Assembly (NCBI RefSeq): GCF_003515685.1
Contig: NZ_QWEG01000006.1
Location: forward strand, 222,977 to 286,976
Direction: 5' to 3'
Length of the DNA: 64,000 nucleotides
From: Neobacillus notoginsengisoli
GTDB lineage: Bacteria > Bacillota > Bacilli > Bacillales > Cytobacillaceae
Shown here: piece by piece, positions 52,557-62,384 of the stretch
How positions within the stretch are numbered: the first letter of the stretch is position 1
Layout: every line of letters starts with the position of its first letter
Translations under genes and position numbers: made by a program
Notes under the pieces: model-generated
The model's input: only the letters and a program-made list of their open reading frames with translations
Database searches by the model: none
What the model was told of the DNA's origin: nothing

Positions 52557-53078
52557 TTGATTTATCCGTATAAAGGCAAGTTTCCGCAAATCGATGAAAC
52601 AGCATTCATCGCAGATTTTGTCACCATAACCGGTGACGTAGAAATTGGCCCGGAATCAAGTGTCTGGTATAACACCGTCATCCGCGGCGATATCGCGCCT
52701 ACAATTATTGGCAAAAAAGTCAACATCCAAGACAATTCCGTCCTTCATCAGAGCCCGAACAATCCGCTCATCCTTGAGGACGAAGTGACAATCGGCCATC
52801 AATGCACCCTTCACAGCTGCGTTGTAAGAAAAAATGCCCTTATCGGCATGGGCTCGATTATCCTTGACCGCGCTGAAATTGGGGAAGGCGCATTTATTGG
52901 CGCGGGCAGCCTCGTCCCGCCAGGTAAAAAAATCCCTCCGCGCACACTGGCACTCGGCAGGCCGGCGAAAGTAGTCCGCGAACTGACGGCGGAGGATGAA
53001 AAGGAAATGGAAAGAATTACTAAGGAGTATGCGGAAAAAGCACAATACTATAAAAATCTTGTTCCAATAAATGAATAG
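52557..53078 (+). CDS. ytoA: Gamma-carbonic-anhydrase-like protein YtoA
   Basis: A 173-residue left-handed parallel beta-helix protein with hexapeptide repeats. The three zinc-ligand histidines of the gamma-carbonic anhydrase fold are visible in SVLHQSPNN (near 62), TIGHQCTLHSCV (near 81 and 86). Activity is not certain for this family. The start is TTG at 52557 with AAAGGAG upstream, giving the family N-terminus M-I-Y-P-Y-K; the in-frame ATG at 52536 adds seven charged residues. Confidence 0.9.
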   Translation: MIYPYKGKFPQIDETAFIADFVTITGDVEIGPESSVWYNTVIRGDIAPTIIGKKVNIQDNSVLHQSPNNPLILEDEVTIGHQCTLHSCVVRKNALIGMGSIILDRAEIGEGAFIGAGSLVPPGKKIPPRTLALGRPAKVVRELTAEDEKEMERITKEYAEKAQYYKNLVPINE

Positions 53079-53094
53079 TGCAACAAAAACTCTT

Positions 53095-53114
53095 AGCCGG
53101 TCTTTGGACTGGCT
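53095..53114 (+). terminator. ytoA terminator
   Basis: AGCCGGTC and GACTGGCT (one G-T pair) around TTTG, followed by TTTTTTT. Confidence 0.85.
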
Positions 53115-53138
53115 TTTTTTATGGTCAAAATAACAGTA

Positions 53139-53165
53139 AAAGCCCCCTGTCAAAGAGGGAGCTTT
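53139..53165 (-). terminator. asnB terminator
   Basis: AAAGCCCCCT and AGGGAGCTTT (one mismatch) around GTCAAAG, 12 bases past the asnB stop. Confidence 0.7.
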
Positions 53166-53176
53166 CTACATGTAAG

Positions 53177-55066
53177 TTAATTCATCGTTTGATAAACTTT
53201 ATCCGAACCAAACGAGTATTTCTCCTCTACGTACACCTGATGCCACACCATGAACACAAGCACAGTCCAGATTTTCCTGCTATTGTCCGCCTTGCCAAGG
53301 CAGTGGTCATCAAGCAGTTTCTCTACATATAGCTTGTTGAAAAGATGGTCTGTGTTGCTTTCGCGGATTATGTCTTTTGCCCAGGTGTTCATTTCATCCT
53401 TCAGCCAGTGGCGGATTGGAACTGGGAAGCCGAGCTTTTTCCTGTTCAACACGTGTTCCGGAACAAAGCTTTCGGCAGCCTTGCGCAAGATATACTTCGT
53501 TGTCCCGTTAGCGGTTTTCAGGTCGGATGGAATTCTTGATGCGACCGAGAATACTTCCTTATCTAGGAATGGAACACGAAGCTCAAGCGAATGTGCCATC
53601 GTCATTTTATCTGCTTTCAATAAAATGTCACCGCGCATCCACGTATGAATGTCGATATACTGCATCTGGTCAACCGGATGATACCCTACACTTTCGGCAT
53701 AGAGCTTTTTGGTGATATCGGTAAAATCCAGGCCTTCCCGGTACACGTTCAGCAGCTCGCGCTTTTCTTCCTCTGCGAACATTTTCGCATTCCCGATATA
53801 GCGCTCCTCCATCGGGGTAACCCCGCGCTCTATGAAGCTCTTGCCTTTTGTGCCCTCTGGCATCATCCCGGCAATCCCTTTCAAAAGAACTTTCCCTACG
53901 CGGGGAATTTTATTAAATACCTGCAGGTCACCAGGCTCACGGTAAATGTTATAGCCTCCGAATAATTCATCGGCGCCTTCGCCCGACAGGACGACTGTTA
54001 CATGTTTCCTAGCTTCGCGCGCCACAAAATAGAGCGGAACGCAGGCAGGATCTGCAAGCGGGTCATCCATATGCCACATGATTTTCGGCAACTCCGCCAT
54101 ATACTCTTCAGGAGTAATGACATAGCTGATATTCTCAACCCCGAGCTTGTCGGCGGTTTCTTTTGCCACATCAATTTCACTGAATCCGTTCCGCTCGAAC
54201 CCGACAGAGAACGTTTTGATGGACGGATGGAACTCTTTTGCGATGGAAGCAATAATTGAAGAATCGATGCCTCCGGACAGGAATGAACCGACCGGCACAT
54301 CGCTTCGCATATGCATTTTGACAGAATCAAACAGAACGTCCCTGATTTCCTTGACAAAATCATCTTCCGACTTTAACACCGGTGAGAAGTTCGCCTTCCA
54401 AAAACGTTTGATTTCCATTTTGCCGCCGAATTTTTTCGTAAAATAATGGCCGGGCTCAAGCTTGTGGATGCCGTTGGTCATCGTTTCTGGTTCAGGAACA
54501 AATTGATACGTCAAATAGTGCTGCAAAGAGTCATAGTTGAGTTCGTCATTTTCGATTGCCATCAGGATGCTCTTCTTCTCTGACGCAAAAAATGTGCGAC
54601 CCTCGTTTTCATAATAGAAAAACGGCTTGATGCCGAAATGGTCACGCGCGCCAAATAAGGTTTTTTCCTGCTTATCCCAAATTACAAACGCAAACATCCC
54701 ACGCAGCTTTGTAACCGCCTTTTCTTTCATGTGACTGTAAAGGGCGATGATTACTTCCGTATCGGAACTTGTTTCAAAGGTCAATCCTTTCTGCAAAAGC
54801 TCCTCCCGAAGTTCTACATAGTTGTACACTTCGCCATTAAAAATAATCCAATAACGCTCATTTTCATATGTGAGCGGCTGAGCGCCACATTCTAGATCAA
54901 TAATACTTAAACGTCTGAATCCAAATTGCACATGTTCGTCAAAATAATATCCAGCATCATCCGGCCCGCGATGGGTGATGATATTATTCATGCTTTTAAA
55001 AAGCTGCTTGTCTTCATCATTAAAATTCTGTTTTTCATCATGCATACAGCCGATAAAACCGCACAT
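53177..55066 (-). CDS. asnB: Asparagine synthetase (glutamine-hydrolysing) AsnB
   Basis: Makes asparagine from aspartate with glutamine and ATP. The 629-residue product starts MCGFIGCM, with the N-terminal nucleophile Cys2 of the class II glutaminase domain; RRLSIIDLECGAQPL and FNGEVYNYVELRE follow. The synthetase domain carries the pyrophosphatase loop FLSGGIDSSI (near residue 262). The longer in-frame start at 55090 is rejected because Cys2 must be exposed. AGGTGAACACAG precedes the ATG. Monocistronic. Confidence 0.95.
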   Translation of the reverse strand: MCGFIGCMHDEKQNFNDEDKQLFKSMNNIITHRGPDDAGYYFDEHVQFGFRRLSIIDLECGAQPLTYENERYWIIFNGEVYNYVELREELLQKGLTFETSSDTEVIIALYSHMKEKAVTKLRGMFAFVIWDKQEKTLFGARDHFGIKPFFYYENEGRTFFASEKKSILMAIENDELNYDSLQHYLTYQFVPEPETMTNGIHKLEPGHYFTKKFGGKMEIKRFWKANFSPVLKSEDDFVKEIRDVLFDSVKMHMRSDVPVGSFLSGGIDSSIIASIAKEFHPSIKTFSVGFERNGFSEIDVAKETADKLGVENISYVITPEEYMAELPKIMWHMDDPLADPACVPLYFVAREARKHVTVVLSGEGADELFGGYNIYREPGDLQVFNKIPRVGKVLLKGIAGMMPEGTKGKSFIERGVTPMEERYIGNAKMFAEEEKRELLNVYREGLDFTDITKKLYAESVGYHPVDQMQYIDIHTWMRGDILLKADKMTMAHSLELRVPFLDKEVFSVASRIPSDLKTANGTTKYILRKAAESFVPEHVLNRKKLGFPVPIRHWLKDEMNTWAKDIIRESNTDHLFNKLYVEKLLDDHCLGKADNSRKIWTVLVFMVWHQVYVEEKYSFGSDKVYQTMN

Positions 55067-55253
55067 TCTGTGTTCACCTACTCCGATCATTGCTTTTTAA
55101 GTCATATGGCAAAAATTTCGATTGCCAAAACTTGCACCATTTTATACTAACATTTTTCAGCAGAAAATTGCACTTAGAGCTGAAGGAAAAATAATCCTCC
55201 ATATGAAGATTATACATTTTTATTTCCCTCCGCCAATTTGACGGAATTAAAAA

Positions 55254-55285
55254 CCGGGAGTTACATTCATGAATGCAACTCCCGG
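55254..55285 (-). terminator. metK terminator
   Basis: CCGGGAGTT and AACTCCCGG with a further paired ATTCATGAAT between, followed on the minus strand by TTTTTAATT. It lies beyond the repeat element downstream of metK. Confidence 0.8.
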
Positions 55286-55330
55286 ACAATGATCTTTTTA
55301 TATAGAAATCGCTTCTCCAGTTTGAGAGTG

Positions 55331-55501
55331 ATCCAGCTTCAGCGCCTAGCCCCTCGAGGTCTTAAGCCGATTCCCTCCGGAGGGCAGGCCCATCCTGCGG
55401 GACTCGTCTTAAGCTTGTCGGGGCTGACCACTAAGGAAAGCTCCCAGGAATAAGCCTCGCAGGGACAGGCGGTTTTTGTCTGTCGCGAAGGCGCTTCCGC
55501 T
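55331..55501. repeat. Two adjoining GC-rich interspersed elements downstream of metK
   Basis: 55331-55425 is close to the reverse complement of the copy at 29192 (CCAGCTTCAGCGCCTAGCCCC, CTTAAGCCGATTCCCTCCGG, AAGCTTGTCGGGG). The following 55430-55501 (AAGGAAAGCTCCCAGGAATAA, CGCAGGGACAGGCGG...CTGTCGCGAAGGCGCTTCCGC) resembles part of 15340-15430. The metK stop codon directly abuts the element. Confidence 0.75.
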
Positions 55502-56701
55502 TTAATTTTGAGCCTGGTTTTTGAGGGCTTCGGCTTTGTCTGTCCGCTCCCATGGAAGATCTACATCGGTGCGGCCAAAATGGCCATAGGCTGCTGTCGC
55601 CCTGTAAATAGGACGGCGCAGGCCGAGCATGTTGATGATACCGGCAGGACGGAGGTCAAAGTTGTTTTCAATCAATTCAACAAGCACCTCTTCGCTGACG
55701 GTTCCAGTTCCAAATGTATCGACCGAAATGGATACTGGGCGGGCAACCCCAATTGCATAGGCAAGTTGGACTTCGACTTTGTCTGCGAGACCAGCCGCAA
55801 CGATGTTTTTCGCCACATATCGCGCTGCATATGCCGCGGAACGGTCAACCTTTGTCGGATCTTTTCCGGAGAAGGCGCCGCCGCCATGGCGTGCATAGCC
55901 GCCATACGTATCAACGATAATCTTGCGGCCAGTCAAGCCCGCGTCGCCCTGCGGTCCGCCGATAACAAAGCGGCCGGTCGGGTTGATAAAATAAATCGTT
56001 TTATCGTCAATTAGTTCTTTTGGCACTACCGGGCCGATGACATGCTCCTTCAGATCGCTCTGGATTTGCTCCAATGTGGCTTCAGGGCCATGCTGGGTTG
56101 AAATAACGATTGTATCAATCCGCACAGGGTTATTGTTTTCATCATATTCAACCGTTACCTGTGTTTTGCCATCCGGGCGAAGATATGGAAGTGTTTCATC
56201 TTTGCGGACTTCCGTCAGCTTGCGCGCAAGCTTGTGGGCAAGAGAAATCGGAAGCGGCATAAGTTCCTCGGTTTCATTGCAAGCGAAGCCGAACATGAGG
56301 CCCTGGTCTCCCGCCCCGATTGCTTCAATCTCTTCATCGGACATGCTTCCTTCGCGAGCTTCAAGCGCCTGGTCGACCCCCATGGCAATGTCTGGGGACT
56401 GTTCGTCAATGGAAGTAAGAACCGCGCATGTATCCGAATCAAAGCCGTATTTTGCACGTGTATATCCGATTTCACGAATTGTTTCGCGGACAATTTTCGG
56501 GATATCTACATAAGTTGAAGTAGTAATTTCCCCTGCAACGAGTACGAGTCCCGTTGTTACCGAAGTTTCTGCAGCAACGCGGGCATTTGCATCCTGCGCC
56601 AGGATCGCGTCTAAAATTGAATCAGAAATTTGGTCACAGATTTTATCTGGATGACCCTCGGTTACTGACTCAGATGTGAACAAACGGCGTTTTGATGGCA
56701 T
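55502..56701 (-). CDS. metK: S-adenosylmethionine synthetase
   Basis: Makes SAM from methionine and ATP. The 399-residue product begins with [19 protein letters not shown] (near residue 8) and includes the signatures [12 protein letters not shown] (near 120) and the P-loop-like [18 protein letters not shown] (near 265). The ATG at 56701 follows AGGAGG at seven bases; the longer in-frame start at 56767 lies in the leader. A SAM riboswitch upstream closes a feedback loop on its own product. Confidence 0.97.
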   Translation of the reverse strand: MPSKRRLFTSESVTEGHPDKICDQISDSILDAILAQDANARVAAETSVTTGLVLVAGEITTSTYVDIPKIVRETIREIGYTRAKYGFDSDTCAVLTSIDEQSPDIAMGVDQALEAREGSMSDEEIEAIGAGDQGLMFGFACNETEELMPLPISLAHKLARKLTEVRKDETLPYLRPDGKTQVTVEYDENNNPVRIDTIVISTQHGPEATLEQIQSDLKEHVIGPVVPKELIDDKTIYFINPTGRFVIGGPQGDAGLTGRKIIVDTYGGYARHGGGAFSGKDPTKVDRSAAYAARYVAKNIVAAGLADKVEVQLAYAIGVARPVSISVDTFGTGTVSEEVLVELIENNFDLRPAGIINMLGLRRPIYRATAAYGHFGRTDVDLPWERTDKAEALKNQAQN

Positions 56702-56864
56702 CTGAATTCCTCCTGTTTTCTTTAAATAAGAGGCTGGCATCTTGGTACTATTCCGTCCTGCCGGCACCTCGGTTCACGGTACTCATATCCCTAAGTAGTA
56801 TGAAGTAAACATTAGGTTTTTATGAATGGCTTATCACTGACCACGCTGATTCGTAAGGCTTTAA

Positions 56865-57038
56865 TAAAAAAACCTTCCCCGTATGAGGAAAGGTTTGCAT
56901 TGTTTGCTTCAGCCTTTCACTCTTATCGTTCAAGGCTATTGCCTTGCGTCAGGTTTGGCACCTTTGCTGACGAAAATTACCGTTCAACAGGTTGCCGGGC
57001 TTCATAGGGCCTGTCCCTCCACCGGCTCAGGATAAGAG
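56865..57038 (-). promoter_or_regulatory. SAM-I riboswitch (S-box) upstream of metK
   Basis: Minus strand: P1 arms CTCTTATC (complement of 57031-57038) and GATAAGAG (complement of 56920-56927) enclose the S-box core GGTGGAGGGACAGGCCC, TATGAAGCCCGGCAACC and a late CAAGGCAATAGCCTTGAACG. The expression platform terminator follows, AACCTTTCCTC and GGGGAAGGTT with a T run (56871-56895). High SAM should stop transcription before metK. Confidence 0.95.
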
Positions 57039-57057
57039 AGTATCCGTTCAAGGTAAA

Positions 57058-57085
57058 ATCATACCATACTGCGGTTTCATGTCAA
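57058..57085 (-). promoter_or_regulatory. metK promoter
   Basis: Minus strand: perfect -35 TTGACA (complement of 57080-57085), a 16 bp spacer, -10 TATGAT (complement of 57058-57063), some 20 bases before the riboswitch aptamer. Confidence 0.75.
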
Positions 57086-57152
57086 TGTATTTTTCATGAA
57101 AAACACTATATAAAAACGGCCTTTTAGGACACTCACTTTTTTAAAACTCACG

Positions 57153-57527
57153 TTAAAGGGAACAACTGCCATTGCTGCACTCCTTTCCCATCCATTTGAA
57201 CCTGTTCTTGGCAATCCATCGGTAAACCGGAGCGCCGATAAAAGATGCAAACGGTACATACAACAAGAGTGCAGGGATAATGGTGAGCGGGAACTGAAGC
57301 AACAGTTTTCTCATAGCATAAAACCCTTTATATACACGGCCGCAATCGTCAAGCAGGTGGAGCTCCCTGCGAAGGTCGGCGGCCTCAAAGGAGGGTTTGC
57401 GCCCTTCACGTTCATATTCCTGAAGAGAAAGCCAGTTGACCTTCTCCAGCCAATCCAGTTTCTGCGATTTCACTTTTGATCTTTGGCAAAGAAGACAATC
57501 TCCGTCATACAAGGCTACAAATTTCAT
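57153..57527 (-). CDS. DCC-family thiol-disulfide oxidoreductase-like protein (DUF393)
   Basis: A 124-residue protein with the DUF393 signature ALYDGDCLLCQRS (Cys pair near residues 12 and 15), a hydrophobic stretch LTIIPALLLYVPFASF (near 80-95) that may touch the membrane, and a C-terminal WMGKECSNGSCSL cysteine cluster. It is predicted to have a thioredoxin-like redox role; substrate unknown. The ATG at 57527 has GGAGG seven bases upstream; an ATG two codons earlier overlaps that site. Confidence 0.82.
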   Translation of the reverse strand: MKFVALYDGDCLLCQRSKVKSQKLDWLEKVNWLSLQEYEREGRKPSFEAADLRRELHLLDDCGRVYKGFYAMRKLLLQFPLTIIPALLLYVPFASFIGAPVYRWIAKNRFKWMGKECSNGSCSL

Positions 57528-57588
57528 GGCCATCCCTCCCAATTTTTTTTGTAATTTCCGAGTTATTAGTATAGACCAATTAAACAAT

Positions 57589-57599
57589 TGTGCTATACT
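57589..57599 (+). promoter_or_regulatory. CcpN-type operator on the pckA promoter
   Basis: TGTGCTATACT matches the CcpN consensus TRTGHYATAYW at all positions and contains an extended -10 (TGCTATACT). An inverted partner half lies at 57568-57578 (AGTATAGACCA), giving dyad arms TTAGTATAG and CTATACTAA. CcpN is the known glycolytic repressor of pckA and gapB in B. subtilis; the ccpN gene is not in this window. Confidence 0.72.
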
Positions 57600-57655
57600 A
57601 ATTATCGAGATGAAAACCGGTTGAAAAAAACAAAGGATAAAGGGGAAATCAATCC

Positions 57656-59245
57656 ATGTATCGTGTTCATAATCCAGATACTCCGATTAAACTTTTGAAT
57701 GAAAACGCTTTAAAAATTCAGCTGTCTGTTCCGGAATTGGTTGAAAATGTCCTAAGCCGCGGCGAAGGACTGCTCACCTCGACAGGTGCACTAAGTGTTT
57801 CTACTGGTAAATACACTGGACGTTCTCCGGAAGATAAGTTCATTGTCGATGAGACCGCCTCAAGAGATAAAATTGACTGGGGAAAGATAAACCGCCCCAT
57901 TTCCGAACATGTATTTTCTACTCTCTATCATAAAGTAATTGACTATTTAAAACAAAAAAATGAGGTTTTCGTTTTTAATGGATTTGCGGGTGCGGATAAG
58001 AGGTACCAGCTTCCGATACAGGTGATAAATGAATATGCATGGCATAATTTATTTGCCCGCCAGCTATTCATCCGTCCTGATGAGAGTCAGCTCCAGCATC
58101 GTCCTGAGTTTACTATTATATCGGCACCTGGTTTCAAGGCCGATCCGGAAACAGATGGGACCCATTCGGAGACATTCATTATTATTTCGTTTGAAAAAAG
58201 GATTGTCCTGATTGGAGGCACGGAATATGCAGGGGAAATGAAAAAATCGATTTTTTCAGTTATGAACTATCTTCTGCCCGAATCCGGGATCATGCCCATG
58301 CACTGCTCTGCCAATGTTGGGACCGAAGGGGATGTCTCCCTTTTCTTCGGTTTGTCCGGAACCGGAAAAACAACCTTGTCTGCTGATCCAAACCGCCGCC
58401 TAATCGGTGACGACGAACATGGATGGTCTGCAAATGGCGTTTTCAACATTGAAGGCGGCTGCTATGCAAAAACGATTAACCTAAGCCGTGAAAAAGAGCC
58501 TCAGATTTTTGATGCAATCTGCTTCGGCTCTGTCCTAGAGAATGTTGCGGTTGATCAACATACGCGCCTGGCTGACTATGATAACGGCCATTTGACAGAA
58601 AACACACGAGCCGCATATCCGCTTGAGGCAATTAAAAATATTGTTATGCCTAGTGTGGCGGGGCATCCGAGTACAATCGTCTTCCTGACAGCTGATGCCT
58701 TTGGCGTTTTACCGCCTATTGCAAAATTGACAAAAGAACAGGCGATGTACCATTTCCTGAGCGGCTACACTTCTAAGCTTGCTGGTACTGAGCGAGGCAT
58801 CACTTCGCCGCAGGCCACTTTCTCGACCTGCTTTGGGGCACCATTCCTGCCCCTGCCAGCTAACCGGTATGCTGAAATGCTCGGCGAGAAAATCCTTGAA
58901 CACAATGTCCAAGTTTTCCTTGTCAATACCGGTTGGACCGGAGGAGAGTACGGAACAGGCAGCAGAATGAAGCTTGCCTATACGAGGGCAATGATCCAGG
59001 CAGCTCTTGAAGGTGAGTTGAACAACACCGAAACAATTCGGGATGAAATCTTCGGATTGCTGGTGCCGCTCCATGTTCCTGGTGTGCCTGATGAAGTCCT
59101 CCAGCCAGAAAAGACATGGGAAGACCCTGAAGCTTATCGGCAGAAAGCGAATGAGCTCGCCGAAAAGTTCCGGGAGAACTTCAGGAAATTCGTAAGTGCG
59201 AATCCAGAAATCGCCGAAAAGGGCGGACCGCTGGGAGGAGCCTGA
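57656..59245 (+). CDS. pckA: Phosphoenolpyruvate carboxykinase (ATP)
   Basis: Gluconeogenic enzyme converting oxaloacetate and ATP to PEP. The 529-residue product has the family's RSPEDKFIV (near 56), the PEPCK P-loop [11 protein letters not shown] (near 232), the metal/oxaloacetate segment LIGDDEHGW (near 252) and the late [26 protein letters not shown] precedes the ATG. Monocistronic, with a CcpN-type operator at its promoter and a terminator. Confidence 0.97.
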   Translation: MYRVHNPDTPIKLLNENALKIQLSVPELVENVLSRGEGLLTSTGALSVSTGKYTGRSPEDKFIVDETASRDKIDWGKINRPISEHVFSTLYHKVIDYLKQKNEVFVFNGFAGADKRYQLPIQVINEYAWHNLFARQLFIRPDESQLQHRPEFTIISAPGFKADPETDGTHSETFIIISFEKRIVLIGGTEYAGEMKKSIFSVMNYLLPESGIMPMHCSANVGTEGDVSLFFGLSGTGKTTLSADPNRRLIGDDEHGWSANGVFNIEGGCYAKTINLSREKEPQIFDAICFGSVLENVAVDQHTRLADYDNGHLTENTRAAYPLEAIKNIVMPSVAGHPSTIVFLTADAFGVLPPIAKLTKEQAMYHFLSGYTSKLAGTERGITSPQATFSTCFGAPFLPLPANRYAEMLGEKILEHNVQVFLVNTGWTGGEYGTGSRMKLAYTRAMIQAALEGELNNTETIRDEIFGLLVPLHVPGVPDEVLQPEKTWEDPEAYRQKANELAEKFRENFRKFVSANPEIAEKGGPLGGA

Positions 59246-59307
59246 TTCCCGTGAACCCATGATTATTCTAAAAAACTTTAACTAAACAAACTTCTTGCAA
59301 CTATTAC

Positions 59308-59340
59308 AGAACCCCCGGCAAATATTTTACAAGGGGTTCT
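59308..59340 (+). terminator. pckA terminator
   Basis: Arms AGAACCCC and GGGGTTCT, followed by TTTTCTCTT. It is also usable by convergent ytmB on the other strand. Confidence 0.75.
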
Positions 59341-59347
59341 TTTCTCT

Positions 59348-59590
59348 TCAATTAGGAGAATGCAGAGAAGTAAATTCGTAAGTGATCATAGTGACATTTC
59401 CTTCCCATTCCACTTTCCGGATTTTAGCGGTTCCTCTCGACTCAGCATTGATTGCCTTTCTGATATCAATCGGGATATCAATTGGATAAAGGCGGTAACC
59501 TTCTTTTTCAAGAAGGAATAAGTTTTCCTCCAAACGCTGTTCTTTTCCTTTTGTCACGATCATCGTATTCAGTTCAAGAGGCATGCCCAT
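59348..59590 (-). CDS. ytmB: YtmB, DUF2584 family protein
   Basis: An 80-residue protein beginning MGMPLELNTMIVTKGKEQRL and including YPIDIPIDIRKA near residue 35, matching the DUF2584/YtmB family of Bacillus in length and sequence. Function unknown. GGAAGGG precedes the ATG. It is downstream of ytmA on the same strand, about 100 bases away, and convergent with pckA. Confidence 0.85.
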   Translation of the reverse strand: MGMPLELNTMIVTKGKEQRLEENLFLLEKEGYRLYPIDIPIDIRKAINAESRGTAKIRKVEWEGNVTMITYEFTSLHSPN

Positions 59591-59689
59591 CCGTGCCCTT
59601 CCCCCTTAGATTATTTTTGTAGTTATTAAACTTGTCCATTGATTTTTCATACTCCGGCAAATATATCATCTGTTCCTTTTATTATTTTA

Positions 59690-60481
59690 TCATTTCCCAC
59701 TGTGGCTTTTCATCCACTTCGTTAAGTCTGCGACGACTTTTCTGTTCGTTGCGGGCGGAAAGAAGTGGGTATAGTCGCCGAAATACCAGCTTTCGACCGG
59801 TTTTCCAAGCTCATTCAGTCTTTTTTCAAGCCGGTAAGAATGCTCAGGAGATACGTTGTCATCCTTGGCACCGTGAATAATGAGGGCTGGAACTTTCAGA
59901 CACTCAAGTTCGTAAAGCGGGGTTCTGTATTCGTATCTGTTCGGATATTTTACAGGGGTTCCCCCAATGACCCGCTTCATCATCCGCCTTAAATCCTCCC
60001 GTTCAACATAAGTAAGGGCCATGTCACTTACCCCGGCCCACGTAACCATCGACGCGGCATCAGGAAATTCCAGCGCAGTCAACAGCGCCATTACCCCGCC
60101 TCGGGAAAACCCGAAAATATGGACATCCTGAATGCCAGGTAATCCCTTTAAAAGCCGGTAGGCCGCGAAAGCGTCCATCCGGTCTTCGCCTCCAAAATCC
60201 TCCTCCCCTTCGCCACCCTGGTTTCCCCGGTAAAACGGTGCGAAGACAGTAAAGCCTTCTGAAGCAAATTGGGCGATCCGCGCCGGCCTGACCTTGCCGA
60301 CATTCTTAATCCCGCCGCGCAAATATAAGAAGCCATCGGTCGGTTCATAGGCGGCAGGTTTAGCCAGCATGCCTTTTACTTTTAATCCGTCAGCGAAATA
60401 AGTAATGAGAAACAGACTAACATCAGGGTTCGGCGACGGAAACGTTTGAATTGAAAGAATCTGTCCATCTGCTGCTTCCAT
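59690..60481 (-). CDS. ytmA: Alpha/beta hydrolase YtmA (prolyl-oligopeptidase type)
   Basis: A 263-residue S9-like serine hydrolase with the nucleophile elbow GFSRGGVMA (Ser near residue 128), the Asp in IHGAKDDNVSPEHS (near 210) and the His in GDYTHFFPP (near 245). It lacks the beta-propeller of true prolyl oligopeptidases, so it is a small free-standing hydrolase; the substrate is unknown. GGAGGAATATCG precedes the ATG at 60481; an earlier in-frame ATG at 60523 is rejected. Divergent from ytlA. Confidence 0.87.
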   Translation of the reverse strand: MEAADGQILSIQTFPSPNPDVSLFLITYFADGLKVKGMLAKPAAYEPTDGFLYLRGGIKNVGKVRPARIAQFASEGFTVFAPFYRGNQGGEGEEDFGGEDRMDAFAAYRLLKGLPGIQDVHIFGFSRGGVMALLTALEFPDAASMVTWAGVSDMALTYVEREDLRRMMKRVIGGTPVKYPNRYEYRTPLYELECLKVPALIIHGAKDDNVSPEHSYRLEKRLNELGKPVESWYFGDYTHFFPPATNRKVVADLTKWMKSHSGK

Positions 60482-60597
60482 CGATATTCCTCCAAACATT
60501 ATTTTTTCCCGGTGGGCATTCACACAATCACTCCCATTTCATACGATATCACAGGAACAATAAGCCCATTTTTATTTACCCGGGAGGTAGTTAGTGT

Positions 60598-61596
60598 ATG
60601 AAAAAAAGGTTCAGGGCAGCGTTCATGCTGCTAGCAGGCGCAATGCTGCTCTTATCCGCCTGCCAGGAAAAACCGGCAGAGAAAAAACTTGAAAAAGTCA
60701 GGATCGCTGAAGTTACCAGATCCATTTTTTATGCCCCTGAATACGTCGCCCTCGCCAAAGGCTTCTTTAAAGAAGAAGGCCTGGATGTCGAACTGACAAC
60801 GACATGGGGCGGTGATAAGACGATGACTGCCCTACTCTCGAATGGGGCGGACATTGCCCTTGTCGGCTCGGAAACGTCCATATATGTACACGCTCAAGGC
60901 TCGAACGACCCGGTTATCAACTTTGCCCAGCTGACCCAGACGGACGGCACTTTCCTCGTTTCCAGAACGAAAGTAGACAATTTTACATGGGATATGCTGA
61001 AGGGCAAAACCTTCCTCGGCCAGCGTAAAGGCGGGATGCCGCAAATGGCTGGAGAATTCGTCCTTAAGAAACACGGCATTGATCCCCACAAAGATTTGAA
61101 TCTAATTCAAAATGTCGACTTTGCCAATATCGCCAATGCATTTGCAGGAGGCACAGGTGAGTTTGTACAGTTATTTGAGCCGACGGCCAGCATTTTTGAA
61201 AAAGAAGGAAAAGGCCATATTGTCGCATCGTTCGGGACAGAGTCCGGACACATTCCTTATACCACTTTCATGGCAAAAGAAAGCTATATGAAGAAAAATC
61301 GCGCTACAGTTGAAAAATTCACCAAGGCAGTCTACAAAGCTCAACAGTGGGTTGAAAAGACGGATTCAAAGGAAATTGCCAAAGCCATTGCCCCATATTT
61401 CGACGATACAGAGCTTGACATCATTGAAACAGTTGTCGACCGATATAAGAGCCAGGGCTCCTTTGCGACAGACCCGATCCTTGACGAAGACGAATGGAAT
61501 AATCTCCAGAATATTATGGATGAAGCTGGCGAACTTCCTCAGCGGATTGAGTATAAAACGCTAGTGAATACGGAAATTGCCGAAAAAGTCAAATGA
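60598..61596 (+). CDS. ytlA: ABC transporter substrate-binding lipoprotein YtlA
   Basis: A 332-residue NMT1/THI5-like (SsuA/ThiY type) binding protein. The signal peptide ends at the lipobox LLSAC (Cys near residue 21). The mature protein has VRIAEVTRSIFYAPEYVALAKG (near 33) and YVHAQGSNDPVINFAQ (near 98), with the hinge and ligand pocket of the family. The ligand may be a sulfonate or a thiamine-precursor pyrimidine, as for family members; it cannot be told from sequence. First gene of ytlA-ytlC-ytlD. Confidence 0.87.
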   Translation: MKKRFRAAFMLLAGAMLLLSACQEKPAEKKLEKVRIAEVTRSIFYAPEYVALAKGFFKEEGLDVELTTTWGGDKTMTALLSNGADIALVGSETSIYVHAQGSNDPVINFAQLTQTDGTFLVSRTKVDNFTWDMLKGKTFLGQRKGGMPQMAGEFVLKKHGIDPHKDLNLIQNVDFANIANAFAGGTGEFVQLFEPTASIFEKEGKGHIVASFGTESGHIPYTTFMAKESYMKKNRATVEKFTKAVYKAQQWVEKTDSKEIAKAIAPYFDDTELDIIETVVDRYKSQGSFATDPILDEDEWNNLQNIMDEAGELPQRIEYKTLVNTEIAEKVK

Positions 61597-61616
61597 GCCG
61601 CAAAGGAGGCAGCCAC

Positions 61617-62384
61617 ATGAGTTTCCTGCAAATCACTGAAATCCATCACACCTATTTCACAAAGAACATGGCTGTCACGGCCCTTTGTGATATCAGCTTT
61701 TCTGTTGAGGAGGGAGAATTTATCTCCTTCCTCGGCCCAAGCGGCTGCGGCAAGACGACTCTCCTATCCATTATCGCCGGTTTGGTAGAACCAACACTCG
61801 GACATGTGCTCGTAAAAGGCAACCCCGTCATCCCGGAAGAGCGCCAAATAGGCTATATGCTTCAACAGGATTATCTGTTTCCCTGGAAGACGATTGAAGA
61901 AAATGTCCTTCTTGGACTCAAGCTTGCGGGAACATGTACGCCGGAGAAGAAAAAAGCCGCACGACAGCTCCTGTATGATATTGGGTTGCCGGGAGTAGAA
62001 AAAAAACTGCCGAAGCAATTATCGGGCGGGATGCGCCAGCGAGCCGCCCTCGCTAGGACTCTAGCCGCGGATCCAAAAGTTCTCCTCCTTGATGAGCCTT
62101 TTTCCGCGCTTGATTACCAGACAAAATTGAAACTCGAGGATCTCGTTTCAGCTACTCTGAAGGGGCTCGGAAAAACCGCTGTCCTCGTTACCCATGATAT
62201 TGGCGAAGCAATCGCAATGAGTGACCGGGTGTATTTATTTTCCTCAAGTCCCGGGCGAATACATCGTGTTTTTGAAATACCAGATGAATTGAAAGCTTTG
62301 ACTCCGTTTGATGCAAGGAACCACGAATGCTACGGGAAGCTTTTCAAAGAGATATGGAAGGAGCTGGAATCCCTTGAACCATAA
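61617..62384 (+). CDS. ytlC: ABC transporter ATP-binding protein YtlC
   Basis: A 255-residue ABC ATPase of the nitrate/sulfonate/taurine class. Walker [10 protein letters not shown] (near residue 38), the Q-loop LQQDYLFPW (near 82), the signature [16 protein letters not shown] (near 136), Walker [12 protein letters not shown] (near 158) and the switch His VTHDIGEA (near 193) are all present. The ATG at 61617 follows AAAGGAGG at seven bases; it begins 20 bases past the ytlA stop. It powers import by YtlD with YtlA as receptor. Confidence 0.93.
   Translation: MSFLQITEIHHTYFTKNMAVTALCDISFSVEEGEFISFLGPSGCGKTTLLSIIAGLVEPTLGHVLVKGNPVIPEERQIGYMLQQDYLFPWKTIEENVLLGLKLAGTCTPEKKKAARQLLYDIGLPGVEKKLPKQLSGGMRQRAALARTLAADPKVLLLDEPFSALDYQTKLKLEDLVSATLKGLGKTAVLVTHDIGEAIAMSDRVYLFSSSPGRIHRVFEIPDELKALTPFDARNHECYGKLFKEIWKELESLEP

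Noticed and set aside
56822..57007. 61-codon plus-strand frame upstream of metK
   Set aside because: It lies entirely within the SAM riboswitch on the opposite strand.
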